Notes: generated by a model from the letters alone, not told the origin. Positions 27,259 to 35,548 are shown, numbered from the stretch's first letter. The stretch: 44,561 nt of DNA from Cellulophaga sp. BC115SP (GCF_009905545.1 NZ_JAAALB010000047.1:1-44561); one strand, 5' to 3'. Numbers and translations: made by a program.

Positions 27259-28215
27259 ATGAGAATACTGATATGTTTACAAGTTTTATTCCTGCTCATA
27301 CTAGGAAAATTTGACTCAGAGGCACAATATATCTCGATTCAGGGCATAAGTCCTGTTCATGCGGTTAATATTACAAAGAAAACCACTACCAATAAGCAAA
27401 CTACACCTGCCAATGCAGCTCCAGTAACGCTATTGCCTACTCCTGCTAGCCAAGTTGTAAGCTCAAATCCATATCTCAACAACACCCCTATGCCGAGCAG
27501 AGGGCGACGTATTGCGCTATTGATTGGTAATGGCACCTACAATTATGGAGGTAGTTTGGGCGAAAACCCCAAAAACGATGTTCAGGATTTGGGTAAAGCA
27601 TTAACCGCTTTAGGTTTTGAAGTAAAAATTTTAGTTGATGCAAATTTGCTAAATGTCAAACAAGCCATTAAAACTTTTCAAGAAAAAATTACTGGTGCAG
27701 AAATGGCCACTTTTTTCTACGCAGGTCACGGAATGGAAATTGCGGGCAAGAAATATATTATTCCTGTAGATGCCCAACTTAAGCGCCCTGAAGATTTAGA
27801 CGATTTTGCCTACAATATTGACTTTTTATTTAGAAGACTTAAAACAGGCGGTGCCAAACATAACCTGATTGTATTAGACGCTTGTAGAAATGACCCATTT
27901 CAGATTCAAGCCAGAGCCAATATTGAAACAGAAAGAGCGTGGAAAGATGCTAATGTCTTTAGTCCTATCCAACTCAACAGATTTAATGCAGGTAACGTAT
28001 ATTTGGCTATGGCAACCGACTGGGGCAATAAAGCGAAAAACGGATACGGTCGAAACGGGGTTTACACAACACAACTATTGAAGTTTCTAAAATCCGGAGA
28101 GCGCCTTGAAAGAGTTTTTGACTTGACAGGTATTCAAGTAAAAAGAGAAACGCAAATGGAACAAAACCCTCAATTCTTCAAAGAAGTATCTATTGCGGAT
28201 GAGTTCATTTTCTAG
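27259..28215 (+). CDS. Exported caspase-like cysteine protease (peptidase C14)
   Basis: The 318-residue protein has a signal peptide (1-22, LQVLFLLILGKFDSEAQ), a Thr/Pro-rich linker (about 35-78) and a caspase p20-like domain (83-290). The catalytic dyad is complete: H157 in FFYAGHGMEI and C209 in LIVLDACRNDPF. RRIALLIGNGTYNYGG (83-98) is the first strand. Such metacaspase/paracaspase-like enzymes usually cut after basic residues, but specificity cannot be read here. I choose ATG 27259, which places the signal peptide at the N-terminus. It follows the FGE-fold gene and is followed by a repeat element with a terminator. Confidence 0.88.
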   Translation: MRILICLQVLFLLILGKFDSEAQYISIQGISPVHAVNITKKTTTNKQTTPANAAPVTLLPTPASQVVSSNPYLNNTPMPSRGRRIALLIGNGTYNYGGSLGENPKNDVQDLGKALTALGFEVKILVDANLLNVKQAIKTFQEKITGAEMATFFYAGHGMEIAGKKYIIPVDAQLKRPEDLDDFAYNIDFLFRRLKTGGAKHNLIVLDACRNDPFQIQARANIETERAWKDANVFSPIQLNRFNAGNVYLAMATDWGNKAKNGYGRNGVYTTQLLKFLKSGERLERVFDLTGIQVKRETQMEQNPQFFKEVSIADEFIF

Positions 28216-28239
28216 ATTTTTTGATTATTTAAACGTTGT

Positions 28240-28344
28240 ATTCTAGCCGTAGAGACGCAATACTTTGTGTCATAAGCCAAGTCAGACATAGCATAGTAGT
28301 ATCAAAAAAGCGGTCGAAAAATATTTTTCGACCGCTTTTTTGAT
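28240..28344 (+). repeat. Mosaic repeat element E3 (about 105 bp)
   Basis: The element reads TTCTAGCCGTAGAGACG... through GCCAAGTCA to the palindrome ATCAAAAAAGCGGTCG.... The reverse complement of 40151-40253 is the same element with roughly 80 percent identity by eye. Both copies lie just behind plus-strand genes. The GTAGAGACGCAA module can fold into a small hairpin, and the 3' half is the terminator palindrome. No coding capacity. Confidence 0.82.
28301..28344. terminator. Perfect 44-bp palindrome, GCGGTCG terminator
   Basis: The left half (28301-28322, starting ATCAAAAAAGCGGTCG) is the exact reverse complement of the right half (28323-28344, ending CGACCGCTTTTTTGAT), with no unpaired spacer base. 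With T and A runs on each side it is a symmetric two-way terminator, located 85 bases after the caspase gene. Confidence 0.88.
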
Positions 28345-28563
28345 GAATAATTGGGCTATAAACCTAATACTAAAATTCGAGATGAGACAAGCCTATTTGG
28401 TTTACTTATTTCGAATTTCTTTAAAATAATCTTTCTTTTTGATTCCCTGTTGCATGAGTTTTAGGTCTACATTTGTGCGTAACGATTGCTACTATCGCCT
28501 TAAAATCAGTGGATTTATCTGCATCGTTATTGCATAATTTTATTTTCACAAATTCTAAATCTC
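28345..28563. other. Upstream region of the P-type ATPase gene
   Basis: This region is the last part of the 348-bp gap between the caspase and ATPase genes. It is AT-rich. TAATTTTA around 28535-28542 is one base from the -7 consensus and sits about 25 bases before the ATG. No clear metal-regulator operator palindrome is recognised. Confidence 0.35.
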
Positions 28564-30540
28564 ATGACTCAACATACACATACGTCACATGGTCACACCT
28601 GTTGCCATGACGACGAACAGGCTGAACATATCCATCATAATCACGAACATAACGAGCATGACCATGCAGGTCATTCGCATGATGGAGAAGTATCTTTTCT
28701 GCCTGCCATTATTTCTTTCATTTTATTGGGTATTGGTCTTACGCTCGACAATTGGATACAACCTACATGGTTTACGGGTTGGATACGAATGGCTTTATAC
28801 TTGGTTGCCTATATCCCTGTGGGCTTACCTGTTATGAAAGAAGCTTGGGAAAGTATATTGAAAAAAGATATTTTCTCTGAATTTCTCTTGATGAGTATTG
28901 CCACTGTTGGAGCTTTTGGCATTGGCGAATATCCTGAAGGGGTGGCAGTAATGCTGTTTTATGCTGTGGGAGAAAGTTTTCAGTCTTTGGCGGTAAAAAG
29001 AGCTAAATCAAATATTAAAAGCCTCCTCGACCAGCGCCCAGACACCGTAACAGTGGTGGAAAATAACCAGCCTATTGTAAAAAAAGCTATGACTGTTTCG
29101 GTTGGGGAAATTATCCAATTAAAAGCAGGCGAAAAATTAGCCCTAGACGGCGAACTCGTTTCCGAAACTTCTACCTTCAATACCTCCGCCTTGACTGGCG
29201 AAAGTAAGCCAGATACCAAGAGAAAAGGTGAACCCGTATTGGCTGGAATGCTCAATCTAAACTCGATTGCTTTAGTAAAAGTTACTACAGCGTATCAGGA
29301 CAGTAAATTGAGTAAGATTTTGGATTTAGTACAAAATGCCACTAAGCAAAAAGCGCCTACGGAGCTTTTTATTCGAAAATTCGCTAATATTTATACTCCA
29401 ATTGTAGTTGGTTTAGCAGTAGCGATTACGCTTCTACCCTATCTATTGGTGTCAGAATATCATTTTCAAGAATGGCTATATCGAGCATTGATTTTCTTGG
29501 TTATTTCTTGTCCTTGTGCCTTGGTCATTTCTATTCCTCTAGGGTATTTTGGCGGTATTGGTGCAGCCTCAAAAAATGGTATTTTGTTTAAAGGAAGTAA
29601 TTTCTTGGATGTAATAGCCACTATTCAACATGTTGTAATGGACAAAACGGGAACACTCACTGAAGGAGTTTTCAAAGTACAAGAAGTAGTCATTAAAGAT
29701 AATTTTGACAAAAATCATCTACTACAAATTGTAAATGCGTTGGAAAGTAAAAGTACACATCCTGTCGCTACAGCTATTCATGAATATGTTGGCAACATTG
29801 ATTACAATATCGATTTACAAGATATAGAGGAAATTGCAGGATATGGGCTCAGCGCAACGGTGGAGGACAAAGAGATTCTTATTGGTAATTTTAAATTATT
29901 AGAAAAAAAGGGGATTACTTATGATATTGACCCATCTCAAATAGTTTATACCGTACTCGCAATTGCGTATTCAGGTCAATTTGTGGGATACATTACTATT
30001 GCAGATAGTATCAAATCTGATGCCTCTTTGGCCATTCAACAACTTCATAAGTTAGGGGTAAAAACAACCATGTTGAGTGGCGACAAAAATTCGGTTGTAC
30101 AATACGTAGCTAAACAAATAGGCATTTCGGCTGCCTTTGGAGATTTGTTACCAGAAGATAAAGTCAATCAGGTAAAAGCCATCAAGGCGCAACAGGAAAC
30201 GGTAGCATTTGTCGGTGATGGTGTCAACGACGCTCCGGTAATTGCCTTGAGCGATGCAGGTATTGCGATGGGTGGTTTGGGTAGCGATGCCACCATAGAA
30301 ACTGCCGATATTGTCATTCAAGATGATCAACCTTCAAAAATAGCAACAGCTATTATCATCGGAAAAGAAACAAAACGTATCGTATGGCAAAATATCACGA
30401 TGGCCTTTGTGGTAAAAGCCTTTGTACTTGTACTTGGTGCAGGAGGTTTAGCAACTATGTGGGAAGCGGTTTTTGCTGATGTAGGTGTGGCATTGTTGGC
30501 TATTTTGAACGCTATTAGGATTCAACGTATGAAGTTTTAA
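28564..30540 (+). CDS. Zn/Cd/Co-type P1B ATPase with His-rich N-terminus
   Basis: The 658-residue metal-exporting ATPase of the ZntA/CadA group has TPVG-like membrane helices, an actuator TGES (211-214), the membrane metal site CPC (316-318), phosphorylation D360 in DKTGT, an HP motif (STHPVA, about 397-402) and GDGVNDAPV in the hinge. Instead of a CxxC heavy-metal-associated domain it starts with about 44 residues packed with His plus a CC pair (TSHGHTCCHDD), a likely Zn-binding tail. CPC with this His tail points to zinc, cadmium or cobalt rather than copper. It is a single gene ending in a strong terminator. Confidence 0.93.
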   Translation: MTQHTHTSHGHTCCHDDEQAEHIHHNHEHNEHDHAGHSHDGEVSFLPAIISFILLGIGLTLDNWIQPTWFTGWIRMALYLVAYIPVGLPVMKEAWESILKKDIFSEFLLMSIATVGAFGIGEYPEGVAVMLFYAVGESFQSLAVKRAKSNIKSLLDQRPDTVTVVENNQPIVKKAMTVSVGEIIQLKAGEKLALDGELVSETSTFNTSALTGESKPDTKRKGEPVLAGMLNLNSIALVKVTTAYQDSKLSKILDLVQNATKQKAPTELFIRKFANIYTPIVVGLAVAITLLPYLLVSEYHFQEWLYRALIFLVISCPCALVISIPLGYFGGIGAASKNGILFKGSNFLDVIATIQHVVMDKTGTLTEGVFKVQEVVIKDNFDKNHLLQIVNALESKSTHPVATAIHEYVGNIDYNIDLQDIEEIAGYGLSATVEDKEILIGNFKLLEKKGITYDIDPSQIVYTVLAIAYSGQFVGYITIADSIKSDASLAIQQLHKLGVKTTMLSGDKNSVVQYVAKQIGISAAFGDLLPEDKVNQVKAIKAQQETVAFVGDGVNDAPVIALSDAGIAMGGLGSDATIETADIVIQDDQPSKIATAIIIGKETKRIVWQNITMAFVVKAFVLVLGAGGLATMWEAVFADVGVALLAILNAIRIQRMKF

Positions 30541-30570
30541 TAGATTTGGTGCTTTAGAGTGACTATCTTA

Positions 30571-30614
30571 AATTTGCTTTCTGGTCTTGCACTTGACCAG
30601 AAAGCAAATTTTTA
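30571..30614 (+). terminator. Terminator after the P-type ATPase
   Basis: A perfect 16-bp stem (30571-30586, ending TTTCTGGTC; 30595-30610, starting GACCAGAAAGC) has an 8-base loop and a T tail, 31 bases after the ATPase stop. It also shows that the epimerase cannot start at an upstream frame beginning at 30587, because that codon lies in the hairpin loop. Confidence 0.9.
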
Positions 30615-30691
30615 CTTACCTTAAAGTAGGAACAGTATTCATGAAGGATATAATCCATCGCCCCTGCTTACTAACTATTTCAAAAACTCTC

Positions 30692-31633
30692 ATGAAAATC
30701 ACCCAAAGTACCTTTGGACTATTCAATGAATATGTTCTTCAAAATCCTTCTACTAATGAAGCCGTACATATCTTACCTGAATTAGGAGGAATTATTCATC
30801 AATTAGTCTTAAAAACAGAGACTGGTTTACACAAAATCATTAACTGTGGCAATACCCCTGAAGAGCTACTTTCGAGCCTGTTATCCTATCCTTCTACACA
30901 TTTGTTTCCTTGGGGAAATCGTGTAAAAAGTGGTCAATATGAATTTGAAGGTGCTAGTTATCAATTGCCACTCAATGAAGTAGGTTTACAAAATGCCCTT
31001 CATGGATTTGTGTACACGTCTCCTTTTAAAGTGTATGAAACTACCGAATCTGAAACTGAAGCAGTCTTAACGTTAGAATATCTATACAAGGGTGGTTATG
31101 TAGGTTATCCTTTTCCTTTTCAATTATTGATCAAGCATACCTTAAATGCAAAAGGATTAACACTTAGTTATACAATTAATAATATTGGTTCTGGAAATCT
31201 CCCAGTTAGCCTTGGCTGGCATCCGTACTTTAGTATTGAAGGCGAAACCAAAAATGATTGGACTGTTAGTTTCCCATCGACACACCAATACTTACTCGAC
31301 GACCAAATGTGTCCAGTAGATAGAACGCCAAAGCATTATGCAGAAGGTTTTAATTTGGATGGGCAGATTTTAGATGCGGTTTTTGCCGTAGAAAAACAAG
31401 AAATTGTAGAGGTTATTCTCAAATCTAACAAACAAGATTTGTCGATAATAGTATGGCAACAAGCAGGAGAGCAACAATTTAATTATAGCGTTGTGTACAC
31501 GCCACCAACAGGAGACCGCATTGCTATCGAGCCAATGACAGCCCCTACCAATGCACTTAACTCAAAAGAAAATTTGTTGATAATCAGTGCAGGAGAATCT
31601 TACACTGTAGAATGTGGAGTAACGGTATTTTAA
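30692..31633 (+). CDS. Aldose 1-epimerase family protein
   Basis: The 313-residue galactose-mutarotase-fold enzyme interconverts sugar anomers. The key residues are H104 (NALHGFVY), H177 (GWHPYF) and E280 (AIEPMTAPTNAL), the expected His-His-Glu set, together with the early FPWGNRVKSGQY segment (73-84). It has no signal peptide and acts in the cytoplasm. I start at ATG 30692, because the longer upstream reading crosses the ATPase terminator. It converges on the exopolyphosphatase-family gene, with the E4 inverted repeat between. Confidence 0.88.
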   Translation: MKITQSTFGLFNEYVLQNPSTNEAVHILPELGGIIHQLVLKTETGLHKIINCGNTPEELLSSLLSYPSTHLFPWGNRVKSGQYEFEGASYQLPLNEVGLQNALHGFVYTSPFKVYETTESETEAVLTLEYLYKGGYVGYPFPFQLLIKHTLNAKGLTLSYTINNIGSGNLPVSLGWHPYFSIEGETKNDWTVSFPSTHQYLLDDQMCPVDRTPKHYAEGFNLDGQILDAVFAVEKQEIVEVILKSNKQDLSIIVWQQAGEQQFNYSVVYTPPTGDRIAIEPMTAPTNALNSKENLLIISAGESYTVECGVTVF

Positions 31634-31635
31634 AT

Positions 31636-31857
31636 AATTGTGAGTTATGAATTGTGAATTAGGGGTGTACGAAGGATTTCCAATAATTGCGGATTTGGGA
31701 TTTCTGATTTCGGAAATAAAGAAAAATACCTCTATTTTTTACAAAACATAAATGATTACACTTCCGAAATCCAACATCCGATATCCGAAATAGACAGTTT
31801 TAGAATCATTCGTACAGTTATGAATTGTGAGTGATTCACAATTCATAACTCACAATT
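31636..31857. repeat. Large inverted repeat between convergent genes (mosaic palindrome E4)
   Basis: It fills the 227-bp gap. The outer arms (31636-31659 and 31834-31857) are a perfect 24-bp inverted repeat built of GTGAGTTATGAATTGTG. Further in, GTACGAAGGATTT (about 31667-31679) faces AATCATTCGTAC, and GGATTTGGGATTTCTGATTTCGG faces a diverged CCGAAATCCAACATCCGATATCCG. In addition 31816-31830 and 31836-31850 form a perfect 15-bp local hairpin. It may end both convergent transcripts. No coding capacity. Confidence 0.82.
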
Positions 31858-31860
31858 ACC

Positions 31861-32754
31861 TTATTTGTCTCTCTTTCGATTCTGGATTTTTTCGTAGACC
31901 ATCTGGATAATTCCATCTTTCAATCCTAAATCTGGTACGATAATACTTTTAGCTCCAGCCCATTTCATGGCGTTGAGATATATTTCGGCAGCTGGCACAA
32001 TTACATCGGCACGGTCAGCATTCAAACGAAGTTTATTAATTCGCTCTTCGTAAGTAAAACCAGCCACATATTCTTTAATCTTTGTCAACTCCTTCAAACT
32101 CATCGATGTTTCGGTATCATGGTTCGAAGCAATATTAAAGAGTTTATTTATATTACCTCCTGTACCCACAGCAGTTACCTGAGATTTAGACGGGTCTACG
32201 TGCATCTCAATCCACTTACGCATTTTTTCCCAATCACCTTCACGCTCTTTGTGTTCAAGCAAACGTACAGAGCCAATTTTGAATGAACGAGAAGCTACTT
32301 TCTGACGATTCATGTAGATATTCAACTCTGTCGAACCACCACCTACATCGATATGCAAATAATTGCTATCATCTAAAGCCTGAACCACCACATCATTAAT
32401 CAATTCAGCTTCTTTCGAACCATCGATGATATTGATTTTCATATCCAAAATTTTATGGATACGCGTGATAATAGCCTCAGCATTTCCAGCTTCACGCATG
32501 GCAGAAGTAGCACAAATCATGTAATCTTTTACTTCGTGCAAGTCCATCAATAATTTGTAGGCATTCAATAATTTGAAAATACGCACCTCTGATTCAGGGC
32601 TAATTTCTCCTTCATTAAATACATCGTGTCCAAGTCGAAGCGCAAAACGAACGTATTCTACCTTCTTAAAACTAATTTTTCCGTCATTCTCTAATACCTT
32701 CGAGATTTGCATTCGGGCGGCATTAGAGCCTATGTCAATCGCTGCAATTTTCAT
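31861..32754 (-). CDS. ppx: Ppx/GppA phosphatase family (exopolyphosphatase-like)
   Basis: The 297-residue protein has the ASKHA (actin-like) ATPase fold of exopolyphosphatase/pppGpp phosphohydrolase. Marks are AAIDIGSNAARM (3-14, phosphate 1), ATSAMREAGN (about 82-91), HIDVGGGSTELNIY (about 134-147, phosphate 2) and AVGTGGNINKL (about 195-205). It lacks the C-terminal HD-like domain of E. coli Ppx and is the short form common in Bacteroidota. It cleaves polyphosphate or (p)ppGpp-type substrates, and which one is not decided here. It follows the A-type carrier gene by 31 bp, so they are co-transcribed. Confidence 0.88.
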   Translation of the reverse strand: MKIAAIDIGSNAARMQISKVLENDGKISFKKVEYVRFALRLGHDVFNEGEISPESEVRIFKLLNAYKLLMDLHEVKDYMICATSAMREAGNAEAIITRIHKILDMKINIIDGSKEAELINDVVVQALDDSNYLHIDVGGGSTELNIYMNRQKVASRSFKIGSVRLLEHKEREGDWEKMRKWIEMHVDPSKSQVTAVGTGGNINKLFNIASNHDTETSMSLKELTKIKEYVAGFTYEERINKLRLNADRADVIVPAAEIYLNAMKWAGAKSIIVPDLGLKDGIIQMVYEKIQNRKRDK

Positions 32755-32785
32755 GCTTTCTTCTTTCTATGCAGTAGCTTTTTGC

Positions 32786-33076
32786 TTATTTATTAAACGT
32801 AAATCCATTTCCATCTTCCTCAAAATCAAGCTCTACGCCGATTAGGTACATAAGGTGATGTTTGTTGATAATGAGTTGAATACCATCTATTTCGTATAAC
32901 TCATCGTGATCCTCTTTTTTATCAAATCCAATCAGATAACTTGCACTACAGGCGCTTCCTCTCAAACCTACTCTCAAGTAATAATCCTCAGGAATTCCTT
33001 TGATGGTAAGTGCTTTTAGAATTTCTTGTTGAGCAATTTCAGTAATCGTAATTGGAATTATTGCTGGACTATTCAT
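32786..33076 (-). CDS. HesB/IscA-type Fe-S carrier fold lacking C-terminal cysteines
   Basis: The 96-residue A-type carrier domain has PITITEIAQQEILKAL (8-23), DYYLRVGLRGSACSASYLIGFD (about 31-52) and IDGIQLIINKHHLMYLIGVELDF (about 63-85). It ends in GNGFTFNK. Canonical relatives continue with NPN...CGCGxSF, which supplies two of three cluster-binding Cys. Here the frame stops right after GFTFN, and no CGCG is found in any frame just downstream. Only the GSAC Cys region remains. It may have lost cluster binding or carry another role. It is first in an operon with ppx. Confidence 0.85.
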   Translation of the reverse strand: MNSPAIIPITITEIAQQEILKALTIKGIPEDYYLRVGLRGSACSASYLIGFDKKEDHDELYEIDGIQLIINKHHLMYLIGVELDFEEDGNGFTFNK

Positions 33077-33215
33077 TATTCGTGTCTAAAAACAATTCGG
33101 TTGATATGACTGACTTTGTACACAATTTGCTTCTTCTCAAACGAAGCTATACAGTTCAGGGCGAAAATACTTATTTTTGAAAGATTTTCCACAAAACAAC
33201 GTTAATAACCCTACA

Positions 33216-33241
33216 TTACAAAATGTATTTAATCATTTGTA
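33216..33241. repeat. Short near-palindrome upstream of 33291 gene
   Basis: TTACAAAATG (33216-33225) faces CATTTGTAA (33234-33242 region) with one bulged A and an 8-base centre. It lies in the divergent promoter region between the A-type carrier gene and the next plus-strand gene, so an operator is possible. No regulator can be named. Confidence 0.35.
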
Positions 33242-33290
33242 AAACTGATAAAGCTCTTGGCAGAAAGTATTACAGATAAACCCCAACTTT

Positions 33291-33812
33291 ATGGAAATAG
33301 TTGCCGATTTAATTAAAGTATTAGTACCTGCTAGTTTAGTCCTTTGGGCTATGTACTTGACATTGAGTTCTTTTTTGAGAAAAGAATTTGCACAAAAAAA
33401 TCTTGAACAGCGTTTTGAAGCTCAAAAAACGGTATTACCCATTCGCCTAGAGGCTTATGAGCGTATCTGTTTATTACTAGAACGAATGTTACCCAACAAT
33501 CTCCTCATTCGCTTGTCTAATCCCGAGTTCAATGTTGTAAGCTTTCAGCAAGTATTAGTTGCTGAAATTCGTGCAGAGCTAGCTCATAATTTTTCACAAC
33601 AATTATACGTCAGTGACGACGCATGGTTAAGTGTAAAAAATGCCTTGAACGAAACCATTTCAATGATTAATCTCTCGGCTCAAGAACTAGACCCGAATGC
33701 CCCATCAATTGAATTATCTAAAAAAGTAATCGAAAAGGTCTTACAAAATCAACATTTCAGTACTGAGTCTGCTTTGGCATTTGTAAAAGACGAAGCTCGA
33801 AAATTATTTTAG
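33291..33812 (+). CDS. Conserved Bacteroidota membrane-anchored protein, unknown function
   Basis: The 173-residue protein has one N-terminal helix (about 7-28, IKVLVPASLVLWAMYLTLSSFL) and then a mostly helical soluble part. LPIRLEAYERICLLLERMLPNNLLIRL (about 48-74) and EIRAELAHNFSQQLYVSDDAWLSVKNA are well-formed amphipathic helices of a kind I recall from uncharacterised Bacteroidota proteins. No catalytic motif is visible. It is followed 125 bp later by the MFS gene on the same strand. Confidence 0.7.
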   Translation: MEIVADLIKVLVPASLVLWAMYLTLSSFLRKEFAQKNLEQRFEAQKTVLPIRLEAYERICLLLERMLPNNLLIRLSNPEFNVVSFQQVLVAEIRAELAHNFSQQLYVSDDAWLSVKNALNETISMINLSAQELDPNAPSIELSKKVIEKVLQNQHFSTESALAFVKDEARKLF

Positions 33813-33937
33813 CATATTGTGCACCCATTCTTCCTTTGTAACTAGAAAAGGAATCACTAAATTACTGTAGTAAAAAGAGTAGTATTCAACTCGAGTTTCT
33901 CTTTATGAAAAACAACATATAATCAAGTCCCTAAACT

Positions 33938-35182
33938 ATGCAACAAAATCTTTCTCAGAAAACCAACTTACAGCATCTTTTCAGTATTCCTGTGATTGTA
34001 GCCGCCTTAGGTTACTTTGTCGATATTTATGATCTATTGCTTTTTGGCATTGTACGTGTACCAAGCTTACAAGATATGGGGCTTAGTAAGGACGAAATCG
34101 GTGTTATTGGCAAAAATATTCTTAACTGGCAAATGGGCGGTTTATTATTGGGAGGTATCTTATGGGGTATCTTAGGTGATAAAAAAGGTCGTTTGTCGGT
34201 ATTGTTTGGTTCCATTCTTACCTACTCTTTGGCCAATATTGGTTGTGGTTTTGTCAAAGACCCTACCACTTATGCGCTACTACGTTTTGTGGCGGGCATT
34301 GGTTTGGCTGGCGAACTTGGCGCAGGTATCACCTTGGTGTCAGAAGTATTACCCAAAGAACTTCGTGCTATTGGAACCTCTATTGTAGCTGGTGTGGGTT
34401 TGTTTGGCGCCGTGGCGGGGTATTTCACCGTAGAATTATTTGGTGGCTGGCGTACAGCTTACTTTGTAGGCGGGGGCTTAGGAGTGATTTTGCTATTACT
34501 TCGTATTAGTGTTTTCGAATCAGGTATGTTCGAAAATATTAAGCATCAAACGGGGGTTAAAAAAGGGAATTTCTTTGCACTTTTCACCAATGCCGACCGC
34601 TTGTCACGTTACTTAAAGTGTATTGCGATTGGTATGCCAACGTGGTTTGTGATTGGTATTTTGGCAACATTTGCGAATGAGTTTGGGGAAAAATTAGGCA
34701 TTGCTGAAGAAATCAAACCTGGGAAAGCTATCATGTTTTGTTATATAGGTCTGGCGATTGGTGACTTGGCAAGTGGTTTTATTTCTCAGTTTTTAAGCTC
34801 TCGTAAAAAGGCCGTTTCCTTATTACTTGTACTTACCTTGATTTGTAGCATTTATTACCTTTATGCAGGTATGAACTCTGCACAGGAATTATATACCGTT
34901 TGTGTATTTGCAGGCTTTTCTGTTGGTTACTGGGCCATGTTTGTGACCATAGGAGCAGAACAATTTGGTACCAACCTCAGAGCCACAGCCGCTACAACGG
35001 TACCTAACATGGTTCGCGGAACGGTGATTGGTATGACTTCGCTTTATTCTGGTCTTAAACCAAGTTTGGATGTATTTAACGCAGCTGCTATTGTGGGCAT
35101 TATTTGTTTTGTACTAGCCTTCTATTCTATACTAACTATTCCAGAAACACATAACAAAGATTTGGATTATCTGGAAGAGTAA
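33938..35182 (+). CDS. MFS transporter (metabolite:H+ symporter type)
   Basis: The 414-residue protein has 12 predicted membrane helices. The loop 2-3 signature is GILGDKKGRLSVLFGS (about 78-93), and RFVAGIGLAGELGAGITLVSEVLP (about 117-140) matches the helix 4-5 motif of the metabolite:H+ symporter/sugar-transporter branch. FVDIYDLLLFGIV in helix 1 (about 27-39) places charged Asp residues where proton-coupled members have them. The substrate is unknown. It converges on the Lrp/AsnC gene, with the large E5 palindrome between. Confidence 0.88.
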   Translation: MQQNLSQKTNLQHLFSIPVIVAALGYFVDIYDLLLFGIVRVPSLQDMGLSKDEIGVIGKNILNWQMGGLLLGGILWGILGDKKGRLSVLFGSILTYSLANIGCGFVKDPTTYALLRFVAGIGLAGELGAGITLVSEVLPKELRAIGTSIVAGVGLFGAVAGYFTVELFGGWRTAYFVGGGLGVILLLLRISVFESGMFENIKHQTGVKKGNFFALFTNADRLSRYLKCIAIGMPTWFVIGILATFANEFGEKLGIAEEIKPGKAIMFCYIGLAIGDLASGFISQFLSSRKKAVSLLLVLTLICSIYYLYAGMNSAQELYTVCVFAGFSVGYWAMFVTIGAEQFGTNLRATAATTVPNMVRGTVIGMTSLYSGLKPSLDVFNAAAIVGIICFVLAFYSILTIPETHNKDLDYLEE

Positions 35183-35189
35183 AATAAGT

Positions 35190-35545
35190 GTAGAGTTTTG
35201 AATGCGGAGTAAATGATTTAGTGAATGGTGGTTGAGTGAATGAGTGATTAATCTTTAAGTCCACATTTCAGCAGTAGAGACGCAATGCTTTACCTCTAAA
35301 AAAAAGGCGTTCGAAATGAGTTTTTCGAACGCCTTTTTGATTGAATGTCAGGATATTTCTATGAAGGTAAACACCTGTTTGATGAATACACACTATTTAG
35401 ACGCAAAGCATTGCGTCTCTACAAGCGAAAATCATGTAAAACAATCACTAAATCACTCAACCACCATTCACTAAATTCAAAAGGACTCATGGATAGAATA
35501 GCCGTGAATAATAAAACTCTGCATTCAACACTCAAAACTCCGCAC
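35190..35545. repeat. Large nested inverted repeat (mosaic palindrome E5)
   Basis: This fills the 366-bp gap between the convergent MFS and Lrp genes. Three modules occur on each side in mirror order. Outermost are AGAGTTTTGAATGCGGAGT (35192-35210) and its diverged partner ending ACTCCGCACTC (about 35516-35548). Next is the phrase with GTGAATGGTGGTTGAGTGA (35221-35239), with its reverse complement at 35443-35476. Then comes GTAGAGACGCAATGCTTT (35274-35291), with its partner AAAGCATTGCGTCTCTAC (35405-35422). In the middle is the terminator 35301-35338. A 71-codon frame inside is spurious. Confidence 0.85.
35301..35338. terminator. Terminator, GCGTTCGAA type, inside E5
   Basis: The perfect 16-bp stem AAAAAGGCGTTCGAAA (35301-35316) / TTTCGAACGCCTTTTT (35323-35338) has a 6-base loop. 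The same stem, with a different loop, appears at 41773-41811. It can act in both directions between the convergent genes. Confidence 0.88.
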
Positions 35546-35548
35546 TCC

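Noticed and set aside
31636-31857. CRISPR array
   Set aside because: The repeats are inverted and unevenly spaced, and no cas genes are present.
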